From Neodiprion pinetum (Eukaryota > Arthropoda > Insecta > Hymenoptera > Diprionidae), in the NCBI RefSeq assembly GCF_021155775.2, contig NC_060235.2, positions 2,655,501 through 2,719,500 on the forward strand: a stretch of DNA of 64,000 nucleotides. Direction: 5' to 3'. Both the position numbers and the translations under genes were made by a program. Numbering within the stretch: position 1 is the first letter of the stretch; each line of letters opens with the position of its first letter. Under the pieces are notes generated by a model that had not been told where the DNA came from, made no database searches, and was given only the letters and a program-made list of their open reading frames with translations. This document shows positions 46,971 to 60,118 of the stretch, one piece after another.

Positions 46971-49900
46971 TAATTGGATCAGGTCGTTACAACATTATAA
47001 CAAGTTACTCACGTAAATTAGAATGAAAACGATGTCAGCCGGATTTCACAATCAGCATATCGGATACAACGAGTATGATCGTGTAGGATTTTTTCTCATC
47101 GGATATGAAATCGGTCGGACGGTCGTAACGGCAAAGGTTCTACGAAATTCTGTCTAACGAGGAACGGGAGAGCCGAACCAATCGGAAAACCTTTTCGAAC
47201 CCTTCGGCGTTTTTTAATCGAATAACGACCGTCAGCGCTCACGTCTCCGAGCGTTTACGAGGCACGTCAGGTGTCAGGTGAAGGACCGGCGGTTCACGGC
47301 GGCGCCCGTGATCGACGAATTGGACGGTTACTCGATCGGCCATACCCGTTACCGTCACTGACCACCGCCAACGGGTCAACGACCGCACAGCCCTCGGTAC
47401 GAGAAGTCACATGTGGCACCCCTCGTGCCCCGGAGTCGATAGTCTGGCGCTTAATTCCCTCGGTCACCGATCTCCGGTCCACTCGGATATCGCCGCGATC
47501 CATCCGCCCATCCACCGCGTCTCGTAGATCCCTCGAGACACGCAGGTGTAACCCCGATGTGATCCAGACTTCGAAAGGATCCTAGAAGCGGGATCTAACA
47601 AAGGTCAACTTTGCCAAACGGTGATCAGGCGAGTTGGAATTTTATCCAGATCGAAGAGATCGGAAAGAAATCGTTCGTTCTCCAACGCTGGGAAACTAGA
47701 GAAACGAAACGTTCGGATGACCGATTATTACCGACCCTCTGATGCGCGTTATCAGGGTTTTCTCTTCGCCCCTAATGGAGAAAATCGGTTGTGAATTTAT
47801 CTTGCGAAAGATGGGATTTTCGCGCAAGGAGAGAGCAAGAGGATCGAGAGTAGGATCACCCGTTAAGCGATCGTATACCGTCGGCTTGGACGTGGATGCC
47901 GTTTGGTTGATCAGGTAACAAGAGCATTGTGTTGTGCTCGATGGTATCGAGTCGTTAGTAGTGTTAACTGTACATAATCAACGATCGAGCAATCGACAGC
48001 TGAAGTGTATCCCTGTGATTGAACTGGGGCACGCCTTGACGAGCGGTATACATATACGTACATATATATGTATACAAGACGATAAGTTGAGTTAGCCGTA
48101 AAGTTTAACGACCTCTCGATAGTCGTCTGTATGTTATACCTATATTTCGGTATAATATGCTCTTTCGGCTAACGACTTTCGGCAGCTGTTGTCCGCCTCT
48201 CGTCCTCCCGGGTCGACCGTCGTTCCGAATGACGCGACCGATATTAGACGCGGGTTATAGACGCATATCGCAGGTACGATTTGTTCGACGACGGTGAGAA
48301 AATCAACGGTTAACGACCCGGCGAGCCGTTCAACTTCTGGATTCTCCATCGGAGAAGAAGAATACGGCACCGTATTACCTCCACGACTCACCGTCGCGCT
48401 CATGTCCCGCTCGTGCACCTATTTTATCGCGATTCCAGTCTCTTCGAACGTCGCCACACTCGTCACCTTGCCGATGATGCCTCTTTTTGCGGCAAACTGA
48501 TAGATTTTGACCATCGGGAACCGGGACTCGATTATTGCCGTTGCATGGACGGAATTCGGACTATTTTTTTTATACTTTACATCGGAAGATACGGAAGCGG
48601 AGGGGGAGGAGGTCGCTGTGTGGCTCTTAGACTCGCTTTGGGACTCGGAGTTGTCAGAGGCAAGGTGTGGTCGTCATGCTCGTTGTACGTAGGTATAAAC
48701 CGCTGTACCTCCAACGCGTTTCAGTACAGAAGTCAAGTTTCTTTGCAAAATACCGATACTTGGATCTGGGACGAACTGAACGTTCACACCCGTCGACTTA
48801 GCGTGTCGAACAGGCGAAAAATCCGCCAACAGTTTGACCCAGAGACTTTCGCATGCTGTCACCTGCAGTGTAAACCTAATTGGTCACACTTGGTGAAATT
48901 TACCTTATAATGCGACAATATTCCGGCACGTCTAACTTTGTTATTCGTACGTCTATCTCCGCGGTTAACGTACGCGTGACAAAATTAAGGAAAGCATATA
49001 GACGCCGATTACTGATCTGAGAATCGTCGTGCTGGGTCGACGACCCAGCTCGTTTATATTGACGTAAAATTAAACATACTTACAGCATGTTGTACATATA
49101 CATACATATATCTAACAACGGTGCTGCAGTAGCAATTAATTACGCAATGCGGAATAAGCGTTGACGCGTGTTTGTAAATCGTGCGTATTTTGCTTCTGGA
49201 TGATCGTATTACCGTTGCGGTCGTCTCGTTCACCTTGTCTTTTATTATGTATCCGCTTTTCACCTGTCCATGTCTCCAGTCGAAACACGCGGAAGTCTTT
49301 GGTTATTGCGGAATATTGAGGCGTCGAGGAGTGCCTGAAACTTGGAACAATGTCCGATTTTCACCGATGGTTCGTAGGACCGGCCCACGCGGTTAAACTC
49401 GTGAGTTTGAGACCGACACCGTTCGCATTTGGTTTCCCTAACGGAATTTGGTTACAAACGGGCTTCCTATTCGACTCGGATTTCGTCTGCCGTACGATGC
49501 ACTAGACTGCACGATTCTATTACACTTTATTTCTTCAAGTTTCGGTATAACAATGTGTCATATATATGTACCATAAGTTTTGCCAAGAGTTAGGGAAATT
49601 TTTACTCGTATCATCAGTTATATGATCAGGCATCACGCCACCAACGTTGCGAGTTATATCCGTCTGCGAGGACTCGAGCCGTCACTCCGTGCGAAATAAA
49701 AAGACCCTCGTCGTCGGATGGAAGATGACGAGAGAAATGACCCCTGGATTTACGGTTTGGTTCCAGCTGCGGAAATATTTACTGCACGCCGTGAGTGGGA
49801 CGACTCGTGATGCCCGGTAAAAAAAATCCGTACCGAATTCAAGGACGTTAAAGTTAGAATATTTTCAGGACACAAGTTAAATTAAATGATAGTTTCCAGG

Positions 49901-51822
49901 ACCCTTGAAGGACTAGCAAAATTCAAGGACATTTCCATGGACCGATCGACACACCATAGGCCCGTGAGCTTCTCTCTTTCAATTAGAGGCAAAGACGTCG
50001 GTGTGTTGGTAGCGCGGCTTACGTCGATAGTGAGAGTGAGAGTGCGAGTGCGAGAATTCCTGGGAGGGCTGTGACCGTTGACAAGCAAGTACACTCATCG
50101 GCGGTGACTTTGGTTCGAGAGGAAAAGTGAACCGATCCAACGTTGCTCGTTCGATATTATTGGTATGCAGATGTCCACGTTCATAATTGTAGGTTTGCGC
50201 GCGTGTTTCGGAATGACGCAACGCGGTGCTTCGGACGGTATTTCAACCGGGATGAAATCAGAGCACCTTTGACATTTTCACGGTCACGTTGTTTACACCG
50301 CGACAAATTCTTTCGTGTCAAAGACTCCGCGATTCCATCTCATTCTCGTTTCTTTTCTTTTTCGCTGCTGTTTCTTTATCTCGTTAACTTATCAACGTAC
50401 GTGTAGATGTATTTCACCCGTCTCTTATTATGCGTCGCAGCATCCGGTCTTCGACCGTATACTCCGATCGAGGATGAGGAAAACCCAAGACTTTGTATGA
50501 GTTGGTAAATATTCACTATTATACCAAAGAAACAGCATAATTTATATCATCACGCACGAATCTCGTGGAGGGAAGTTTATCATCTTCTTCGTTTCAATGC
50601 CGGGAACAAGTTATGCTATCTCACCATCTTCCACCGATATTACGCATCGCGTAACGTTCTATTACTGAATTGACTGGACCACATATTTTCCCTTAGGAGT
50701 CAGTCCGAAGTCTGGGTCTGGGTTACGGTCTCATACCTATACCTACCTACTCTACCGATATACTCACGAGGAATGCGAGCGGTCGGTCGATACTGCGAAT
50801 CGGTTCGGTCCCTCGTCGAATTCCTGCGTTAAGAGAGGAACGCATCTTTTGCCCGACCAGAACAAACCTGACCAGATCATGGTGACTTGCAAAATGATCC
50901 TCCGTCGTCATTATTGAATGCCTTTTAATGCACCAGCTGAACCTTTTATTTCGACTCATCACCGACCGTCTGCATATACTTATACTACCCACCAGGAAAA
51001 CCGGTGAACTTGAGTTCTTCTCATTGCCGGAGCTTCCAGAAGTTTAGCTGCACGTTTCGACCGTTCCAATGTTCGTTCAGGTCGTACCTTCGAGGCTCCT
51101 TCGCTTGTCCGGGTTATTAATAAACCGATCTATTCCCCTCTTTCTCTCTCTCTGTCCTCAACTCTCTTCTCGGTCGTGTGACGGATGCGTAGAAGTTTCG
51201 GGTTACCGCCTGTCGCACGCCGGTGGTATGCACACCTGAAATTCGAACGATGCCATCGCCGAGCTCTGGCACGTTGCTCGGGTAAACACCGTTGGACAAG
51301 GTCACGTCTGCCACCATGAACGACGTTGCTGCGGGACTGAAAAATCAACACGGTTTCGATCCGAGGTGCTCCTGGTCCCAGGAAGACGCACTGCGGCAAT
51401 AAGACATTGTTTCACGCGATCGGATGCCGAATTTTCAACGGTTTTTCACCTCTCGTATGTACGCATCATTTCATCTGCAGCGCGTGATGCGTACGTGCAA
51501 TTTGACTCCCGCACCGTCAAACACACACGCCCAACGTATCATGTGGTATACAACGACATCGAGTTGCGCGTGGAATCTCCAACTTGCAAGGTGACACTTG
51601 GGGGGGCATGAATATTCTCAAGGACCGCGCTGCAGCAGCGAGGATCGGTACAATTCGTGACCGTGATCGCGATCGCTATCTGATCGTCTTCGTCCCTTGG
51701 AACTAGACATCTTCAAGTCAAACCAAAATTTGAATCTCCAAACGAAGTATGATTTGAAACGGATGTCAACACCATTGTCCGTTAATACATCTCTCCTCGT
51801 TCAGCGAGCTGAAGCTCCCAGC
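46971..51822. other. No firmly recognisable gene
   Basis: Holds the nearly open - strand frame at 48140-48862. Short stretches with good donor or acceptor words occur on the - strand, for example ACATGGACAG before GTGAAA near 49268 and TCATTCCTC before GTGAGT near 50770. They could be exons of an unseen - strand gene, but they cannot be joined into a recognisable protein. Confidence 0.35.
48140..48862 (-). pseudogene. Long nearly open frame, unrecognised; possible decayed coding sequence
   Basis: On the - strand a single frame runs 241 codons with only two internal stops. The middle part reads SESQSESKSHTATSSPSASV and then FPMVKIYQFAAKRGIIGKVT, with a Ser/Glu-rich low-complexity lead and first-position purine bias suggestive of coding. 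A GTGAGT donor follows the second stop. The same register is also open for 165 codons on the + strand (48413-48910), so chance or mirror-frame openness is a real alternative. I recognise no family. Treat as a weak candidate for a broken gene or exon. Confidence 0.2.
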
Positions 51823-52054
51823 TTAAGGAGGTACTCTGGTTGATTTCGACTTTGACGTACATTCATATCTCCAAATATCAAAGTCCACGTATCTCAAACG
51901 TGAAAATGTGTCGCAGTGTTTTTTGTTCAGAATTGTATGTAAAATGGGACTGTTGAGTCCTTTTTCGCGTATCAGACACGTGGACTTCGATATTTGGAGA
52001 TACGTATACACGCGAATCCACTGCCGCTTCGATCCTTGAGAATGTGCTCCTAAA
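51823..52054. mobile_element. Small foldback element with TTAA-like edge
   Basis: Inner arms ATCTCCAAATATCAAAGTCC (from 51869) and, inverted, GGACTTCGATATTTGGAGAT (to about 52001) form a strong hairpin. Outer ends TTAAGGAGGTACTCTGG (51823) and, inverted, TTTAGGAGCACATTCTC (52054) also match in part. 232 bp, non-coding. The left TTAA is intact; the right edge reads TAAA. Confidence 0.55.
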
Positions 52055-52081
52055 TGACGTCATTTATATTTAACTATAACA

Positions 52082-52702
52082 GTCGTGACGTCGTGTCTGG
52101 AGTATCGCGTGACTTTTCTACTGCGCATATCCGTTTGAAGCACATCTTGTTTCCATACACTATGGACACCCCCTTAAGGTTATCTGAAGCAGTGACGATC
52201 CCGGGTCTGGAATTCGACCGGATCGATAACAGATCGATCAGAAACAAGTCCCGAACGTTGCAGAATTCCTGGCAACATCCATTTCCGAGAAGAAGGCGCA
52301 AGCATAGGAGGTTCCACCTGCACGGGGCCCGGACCCCCTCAAGCTCATGAATGGGACGTTCTTAAGCCGTGAATCACGCCCGCGTCTCTTTCCTCGGTCC
52401 CGGGACGTTTCCAAGAAGCATTATGCGTCGTGCATTTACCGGGTTCGTGCGAAGGGCGTCAGCCGAAGAAGGGGGGCTGCATCGGAGTCGACGTCACTCT
52501 CGACCCTGGCCTTGGCGAGGACACGTCACTGCACGTACTACGCCCGGACACCCTTCCACTCGCCGCGCTGTTATTCTCACGGGATATGAGACCGAGCAAG
52601 GGGGGTGAGTCCATGGTGTAAGGAAACAAGGTGTGCTCTAAACGGAGATGCGCAGTAGCGAGGTGGCGCGATCGCCGCGTGATGATGTCACGAGGAAAAA
52701 TT
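52082..52702. mobile_element. Foldback element with about 95-bp inverted arms
   Basis: The left arm, about 52082-52177, contains GTCGTGACGTC, CTACTGCGCATATCCG and GAAGCACATCTTGTTTCC. The right arm, about 52597-52702, reads the reverse complement: GGAAACAAGGTGTGCTCTAA, CGGAGATGCGCAGTAG, then GATGTCACGAG. The roughly 420-bp interior is GC-rich with open frames on the + strand but no recognisable protein. I could not define a target duplication. Confidence 0.6.
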
Positions 52703-53390
52703 CCGTTTCTCTCGTGAAAAGTGCAACATAACCTCTGTTACCAATTACGCAGGCCTGCCAAGCATAACTTTTAATTTCCCCTTGAAATAATAATGCTTTT
52801 ATTCGATATTTAAATATGTTGAATTAAAATATAGCGCTATTTTTTTTTTTTTTAACAGCACACCGAGATTTTCTTGTTCATGCTAGATGTGCATATTTAC
52901 AGATTTTTGAACAAATTTTATAAAAAAATTGAATATAATTAATATAAAACTGAACGTTTAGTTACATAAAATGAACAGTATTAGTTTTGAACAAGACTTA
53001 AGAGACTGGATAAATCAAAAAGAATTGTCATACCTTTCTCTACATTCTTCAAAACTCCTGTTCAATCTTTATATCTTTTACTTGGCTAGCTCCAAATATG
53101 CTTAAAATCACGATAAACAAAAACTAGTGAGGGTAGATGGATATTTAAATATCAACACCACCATTAGTACGTATAATTAACACAAAAATTGGAAGTTAAC
53201 TCTAGTAGTACTCAGAAAACAGGGATAAAAAAATTGTCAGAAAATTTACGCGACAGTATTTTTTAAATATCTTTTTTCATAGATCTAAAATTCGAATATC
53301 ATCCCCCCATAAAATAAGTTCCGGTGGACGTAAGAACGAATGTCTGCTTTTACGGCCTTTAAAAATAGTGCTAAAAATTACGCCATATGA

Positions 53391-53409
53391 GGGGGGGGGG
53401 GGGGGGGGG
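53391..53409. repeat. Poly-G run
   Basis: About 19 consecutive G. Other G or C homopolymers: 6795-6810, 12216-12230, 17549-17567, 31107-31128 and 58337-58356 (interrupted). Two of these, 12216-12230 and 31107-31128, sit shortly inside phantom introns. The exact length in an assembly is unreliable. Confidence 0.85.
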
Positions 53410-55514
53410 CAATTTCTCATTCGCCTTATTATATAACAAGAACACGCTTTATTTCCTCACAACATGCAGGCTGAATCGGTGAAACTGAGACGTTTTTCGT
53501 CACCGACGATTCTCGAAGGGCTTCTACCATTTTTATCTCTCATTTACCCGTCGGCTCAAGGGCGACTCCCGTCAGGCACTACGAGCTGTAAATAACTCGA
53601 GAATATCATCTCTCGAAACTCCCGCAACAACGCAATTTCGTTGCTGCAGGGGTGATTTTTTTTTTTTTTTTCTTTCATCACACTGTAGTAAATAATCAAC
53701 TGCTGACTCATCGTTTCGATTTTTCTTTTTCCTGTCTCCCTTTAGACCTTAGTTATCGAGCTTACGTGTACCAATTACAAGTTCGGAGATGAGCTCGGAG
53801 CGATCCGGAGCTTCGCGATTCGTCCAACTCTCATCGTGTAAATGTGACAAACATTCTTTTATACCTCTCATTTGCATTTCTCCATCTCTATTTGTTTTCG
53901 TTCTATATGCTCTCTCTGTCGTTGTTTGTTTTTGTCAAGACTGTTGTGCTTATTCCTTGTGTACACCCACGCGCGGATATCTCGTTTGTGCACAAATATT
54001 ACAACAGGTTTATCGTATAATTGATAAATCTATGTTTATTTATTTGCATTGTACACTTTGCGGCTACAATATTCACAAATTGCTCAACATATCGACGTAT
54101 ATTAGATGCCGAGTACGAATCAGTTCTTGAGCGGTGAGGGACGGTACGATTACAACTTTGGGATCGTTAAGGATTCAAAAATACGCCTATAGAATTGTCG
54201 GAATGTCGTCAATTAACATAAGCAAAAAAAAAAAAAAAATTGTTATAATAATTCGAGCCATATATACTAATGATATTTTCAAATAAAACCACGTTCAACC
54301 GTAACGTACAACGCGTATATCAACCTTGAATTATTATCAATCTCGAAACGTTCGACCGCTGCAGCTTCTATAATTATCTATAATAATAATAATAATAGTA
54401 ACAATAATAATATAGGAAAGTTGTACAGAAAATCTTCTTTTTTTTCGACAGTTCGCCTATCCGTATCACAAATAAATTCTACAAGGTGCAACGAAAAGAT
54501 TTTCCTCTCGGTCGATGTTATTTGTAATAAACTTCTGAAAATATTTGCTCGGGGCGGTCCTCGTATTATATGTAGATACCCAATCCGAGATCTATGATAA
54601 TTATATATTTATAGTTCACAGTTGCGTGTCACGTGCTCTGTTCAAGAGACAAGACCGAGAGAAGATTGAACAGCGGGCAGTGGTATCAGGATCGGTAATT
54701 CGTATTGAGAAGAAAACGTGAGTTCGTTTAAACGATGTTGAAAATTTTTTTTTTTTTTTTGCATCACAGCAGAAAGAAAGTATGTGTAAAAATCTCGCTT
54801 AATTCGCGCGACACGAAAACTGCGGTATAATATTATTATAATCACGTCGCAGCGTGAATTGTTTGGTTTTTTTTTTTTTTCGTCTTTCTCTTTTCTTTTT
54901 TCTTGATTATAAAACTGTAGTACTTACCTACGTGTTATCCATAGTAGGTATGAATCCTCGCAGTTGGCGTACATATAATTCGCGAAAGTTTCGCTCAAAC
55001 CGTCGTCGCCGATGTGCGAACAGAGAAATTTCAGCACGGGAGTCTCTCGTCCCCCCTTCCCTTGTATTAAAACGTCTAAACGAAAAATGACTCGATCATG
55101 CCGATCGATGATCGTTGCGCAACTCCAGCAGCAACAAGCTTCTCGGGTATAACGTATATATATATTTATATATGCATATATGTGTGTGTGAGTGTGTGTA
55201 TGTATGTGTATATATGAAATAACAAGCGTGCAGAGTGCGTAAATGTGCGTCTTGATATATTAAATTTTATGTATCTGGGTATTTGGGCAGTCTCTGTTTG
55301 GTAACCTTGGGCCCGATTGTGGTGACCACTGGCACCGATCATCCCGATATTCGGTTCATTGCTATGCCGTCGATTATCGCGTCGTCGGCTGCATGCGTCT
55401 GCAGACCAGGTAGCCGCAAACCTTTGCGCAATTCAACGATCTTCGACAACGCGACCAGTTTCGCTAGTGCAAACGGTCGACGCGGTTTTCATTCGCTCTA
55501 GTCGCCCCGAATAA

Positions 55515-55520
<6 letters not shown>

Positions 55521-55597
<77 letters not shown>
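55521..55597. repeat. (GA)n tract, about 77 bp
   Basis: Uninterrupted GA dinucleotide run, the longest in the window. Other GA/CT runs lie at 8059-8107, 25001-25040 and 36792-36818. Confidence 0.95.
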
Positions 55598-55599
<2 letters not shown>

Positions 55600-56866
55600 G
55601 AGGGCTTTCCAATTTTCGAACGAAGGTGCAGCAGGGCGCGTTTCTGTCAGCCAGGCGTCGCGACGCGCGACGGAGACTCGAGACCATGGCTGTAGGAAAA
55701 AAAAGAGCAGAAAACGAACTGCGACCGTCGAGTATGTACCGCCTAATAAGGTCCGCCTGACACGCGGCTTCGGAATGATCAGAAGTCAGTCTCCCTCCGA
55801 AGGATGTGGCGGAAAAATTATCGCCGAAAATAAACCGCGATCCAGATATTCGTCGCCGGTGGTGTGCGGGAGCTGTGGATCATTTTTATTTTATTTGTTT
55901 ATTTTTTTTTTTTTCTTCCTCGTCCACGACATCGATCTTTTTTCACAGCGGAAGGATGCGAGAGGCGGATCGATCGCGCACGCGCAAAGATCAGAACGAT
56001 TCTTTGTACGTTTGCTAAAAATCGGGGATCATCGCCAAGCTGGAATCTATGTTTCGGTGTTTCCAAGTCAAGGTTTGCAGCCGCGGGTTCCCCGAATACC
56101 AAATCCGAGGCTCGATCGGCGAGATAATGCTAATGCCCGAGCGGAGAATCGGGGGGGTCTTAACTTGCGATGGAAAATACGCAGCGTTTTCTACGTATTT
56201 TTGAACGACGTTGCGGACAACGTATGAGAGACTGAGATACGGTGGTGAATTAGAAACGATTCGTCGTTGGAACGAATCGTTTCGTATAACGTGATAATGT
56301 CGGCAGGGTGTAAACATGTGAACAGAGAAACGCGAAACTTTGCTGCCGGCTAACGTCACTCCCTAAACATTTGATTTGTCATTTTCATCGTTTTCTATAC
56401 TCTTGGCAAATACTTTTCGGCATTTTGTCTTGTTTGTGAATATAATACACGCTTAAACCGCTTCAGATTGTACAAATTAACGAACTGTATCTGATCGAGG
56501 ATATCCGTTCTACCTGAAAATTTCAAAATTATCATAGAACTCTAAAAATTGTTGTACCATCAAAAACCCTTGGAAAGCCATGGTGAGAAATCATATTTTA
56601 AAACGTCATTCAACCTTCCATAACCTTGCACGTTATATTTTAGAATTTCTGTTTACTCGGTCATCGTGCTCGATAAGAATTTATTCTTTGACACTTAAGT
56701 GATTCGGAAATATCCATTTCCAACCTAACGTGCAGTTGATGATCCACCGTTAGCCTAGTACTTGGAAATATCTGTCTCACTCTTTATTATCAACAGCCAA
56801 TTATACGTGAATTTCAATACAATAGTAAAACGATCATAGACAGTAAGAAAAACTGTACGGATTTGA

Positions 56867-57295
56867 TTAAGGGGGGAGGTTTACAGCTTGGACGGTCTAA
56901 AATCATACCTATTTTTAGCAGTGTTTTTTTTTTTTTTTTTTTTTTTTCTTTTCAAAGAAAATCAAAACACTTGGAGCAATTTGAGCTTGAGGGCTTGATT
57001 ATTTATAGTTTCAAGAAGATTTAAAAATTTTTTCATATTTGATATTAATAACAAAATGGCGTCACGGCGCATATAAGTAGCGAATGACTCCGAAATCGAG
57101 AGCTTCCGCCTTCCGCCGTGCCGCCATTTTGTTATTAATTTTAATGAAAAAATTGTCAAATGTTTTTGAAACTACAAACAATTAAGCCCTGAAGCTCTAA
57201 TTGCTCCGAATGTTTTCGTATACCTGAGAAGAGAATGAAAAAATTAAAAAAAAAAAAACTTGTAAAAATAGATACCTATCATTTTATCTCATTAA
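56867..57295. mobile_element. TTAA-flanked foldback element, copy 2
   Basis: Same family as 5772-6476: the left end TTAAGGGGGGAGGTTTACAG is followed by CTTGGACGGTCTAAAATCAT, and the ACAAAATGGC and GCCGCCATTTTG segments face each other at 57051-57130. It is shorter (429 bp) because the middle is reduced. The far right end is diverged but still meets TTAA at 57292-57295. The element ends 28 bp before the ATG of a candidate secreted-peptide gene. Confidence 0.7.
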
Positions 57296-57323
57296 CAGTT
57301 ATGTATACTGACAACCGTTGAAG

Positions 57324-57942
57324 ATGCTTTGTATTCCGTCCGGTCGATCGATCGTTGCAAATTCCGTCTTGATCGCGTTTGTCGCTATATCTCGCATTTC
57401 GGTATCTGGTATACAATACACACAATTCGGTGAGTCATTCTCTGTCAGACGGCGGAACGATTTCGATAAAGTCTCAACGCTTGTATGCGTCGCGTGTCGA
57501 CGCCGTTCGTTTCCACACCCATTATAATTCTGCAACGAAATTCTACCCGCGATTATCGCAATTTTTCGTCACGTACGCAAGAAGTCTGACATCCGATAGA
57601 GGGGAGGCGGTAAAAATGATTTACAAAAAAAAAATGTCGATAACGCTCGAAATCTGTTTCTAGGACAAAGATAAAAAAATTCCGTTGCCGATATTGTTCC
57701 AACGATGTTTCTCCCTTACTCACTTTTCCTCTCTTTCCTAAATTTTTTTTTTTTCACCCGAAGTCCTGCTGCCACCAACCCGGTTCGGGTTGTCCTACTC
57801 GACCAACTCCACCCCGCAGCTGTTCCTCAAACCCGAATCCCTGCCCCCCGAATTCCTCGAGGAAGATCTGCATCGTTCCCCCGATCGACCAGAAGCCTCA
57901 CTACACCCCATGCTGCGTAAAAGTCGACGGTTTTCCCTGTAA
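57324..57942 (+). CDS. Candidate small secreted peptide gene, two exons, about 94 aa
   Basis: Not a recognised family. Exon 1 (57324-57429) encodes 35 residues with an Arg near the N terminus, a hydrophobic core (VLIAFVAI) and a small-residue cleavage-like region (SVSG), i.e. a plausible signal peptide, and ends G before GTGAGT (phase 1). Exon 2 follows a pyrimidine tract and CCGAAG at 57763. In the matching frame it gives 58 more residues including PPTRFGLSYS and a basic tail RKSRRFSL, stopping at TAA 57940-57942. A different frame of exon 2 runs to 58006 and is cysteine-rich (TPCCVKVDGFPCKVHQNPHY), so the true frame is uncertain and a further exon might shift it. An in-frame TGA at 57309 fixes the ATG. 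The MITE at 56867-57295 ends just upstream. Confidence is low without transcript support. Confidence 0.33.
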
Positions 57943-58006
57943 AGTTCACCAGAATCCTCACTACACGATAAGATTCACCGACGCCGACATAGCCATGCAG
58001 TATTAA

Positions 58007-60118
58007 CGAAACTGTCATAATTTAACAAATTAAATCACCAATCACTAGCCTCTGGCGGAGTGAAGAAATCAATCAATCAATCAATTCTCGATCGAAACAC
58101 GCGATATGTCGACGAACGAGGTCTTACGGATTCTCGATTTATTTCTAAGAATCATTGCAATTTTTTACGGCAAAGGATTCCTTTTTACGTTCAGTCTCAT
58201 TTAACCAGCAATCGCATTACAGGCTATTAGGCCAAGAGTCTTGTTTCTGCAATCTGCAATCTTCTGTAGAATTGATTTTCTTGTTCAAAAATTTTTGGGG
58301 GGGTGACCCCTGAATGCAAATTTCATTAGTCAGGAGAGGGGGAGGGGGGGGGGGGGAGGTTGAGCTTCAACCGCCATCTTGCAAAACACGTTTTATCAAA
58401 TACTTCCCGATCCGTGCATCGTACGACAAAATCGACGTAGACCTTTCTTGTAGGTAATAAAATTATCTCCGACTTTTATTCATAGAAATTTGTCCTGTAC
58501 AGTACGTAGATTTTTATATTCATCGCGGCAAACTTTTCCAAAAAATGATTATTGCCAAACATATGATCAACGATTCGTGAAACAGTAAAAATGGCGACGA
58601 CTTAATTTTTATAACATAAAATTTTCAACAAACTTTATTTTCAATGTTTTGCCAGGAAATTTTTCATAAAAGTGACAAAAACTTTGGTGCCGTGTAAATA
58701 AAAACTTGAGCGCAACACGGAAAAAAGTTTCCAATAACAGTTCAAGAGAATTATATTATCTAGAAAAACGATCTCTACCGTTTTTCACGGTTCGGGAGAT
58801 ATTCAGATAAAACGTGTTTTTCACCTTCGAAATTAATAATTAATTATAAATTTCCAATTTACAATCGGGGGAATTCCCCCTAACATGTTTCAACAAGATA
58901 ATCAATTCTGTAGAAGATTGGATTATGAAGCTACTTTTTCCTTTCTGGCTGATTTGGCCTGTATAATATGATCGAATTTCAAGGCATGGCTGGGAGGTAT
59001 TTTGAAATAAACAATATTGACAATCGATACCTGCAACGTAATTTTGTTTATGTTATACATATAATATTTGATATAAGTTTCAATAATCACAATACCTACA
59101 GTGGTGGGGAAAAGAGTGATCGCGTCGCGAAATGTTTCGCAAGCGTAAAATAACGCAGCGAAATTTTTCAATCATATATAATACGCGTTTATGCATGCAT
59201 GTACATATATTATATATTTAAGGAGATTCACGTTCGGCTCGTCCAGCAAACTGCAGCTCAACGCTGTGCCTGCCTATGTATGTAGCAAGATTCTTGCACC
59301 AACGTCGATCGGCCGCATGACGTCAACGGCTGCATCATTCCGCCGGCCAAAAACCGCGTTGAGACAGGTCATGGTTCTCTTCATATTCGTCTCAGCGTCG
59401 CTGCGACACGGCGAAAAAACGGGGATTCATCCTCCGACATTTTCAGGCTCGTAAGAGTTTTACGTACGCACGTCTCGACTTTTAAACTAACTTGAAGCAA
59501 CTTTACGCCGACAGACTCGAGTCGCTTAGCGAGCCGATAAATAATCGATGCAGGAGACCGCGAAATGCGAACGGCTCTGCGTATATGATAGTACGATCGG
59601 GGTGTTAATGAGAATTATTGCAAACGTCCGAAATTACGGTGAGACGCGACCGATTTTTTTAAAAAAATTTATTATTCTTTAATCGATGTTATACGTATAC
59701 GTGCAAGGAAGGTCGCCCGGATTATAGAAATTCGAGAATTCTGATTTGTGCGTGAACGACGATACTTTATGAGATGTATAAAATAACATCGATTTAAGAT
59801 GTCTCGCGATTGATTTAAGCAGTCGTTTATTATGGTCTTAAATTTTTTCGTACACCCGTCTGTAATCGTTTATGTTAACGGAACAAGGAGCCGGAGGATT
59901 GGTCTTTTTTTTTTTTTTTTACACGCGGGTAAATTTTAATGCTTAGATTTCGGTAACGAAAGGTGCTTCCGGAAAGTTTCCGCTTCTCCCAGCTCTGAAG
60001 TAATTCTCTCATCGATAATTCAGAGTCCCGGGGTTCGTTTCGGGGAACGGTAAATCGAATCACCCGTCGGTAACTTCTCGCAAGTTTTGCAACAATGAAA
60101 TACCGCGCGTGTGTCCTT
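58007..60118. other. No recognisable gene
   Basis: Starts with a short AATC run (58065-58086), then an interrupted G run near 58337. The single open frame of note (59191-59454) has no recognisable domain. Confidence 0.4.

Larger units (their letters stand above)
52703..56866. other. No recognisable gene
   Basis: AT-rich sequence with the G run at 53391, poly-T/A runs and the long GA tract at 55521. The region 55600-56200 is more CpG-rich, with overlapping open frames on both strands and nothing recognisable. Confidence 0.4.
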
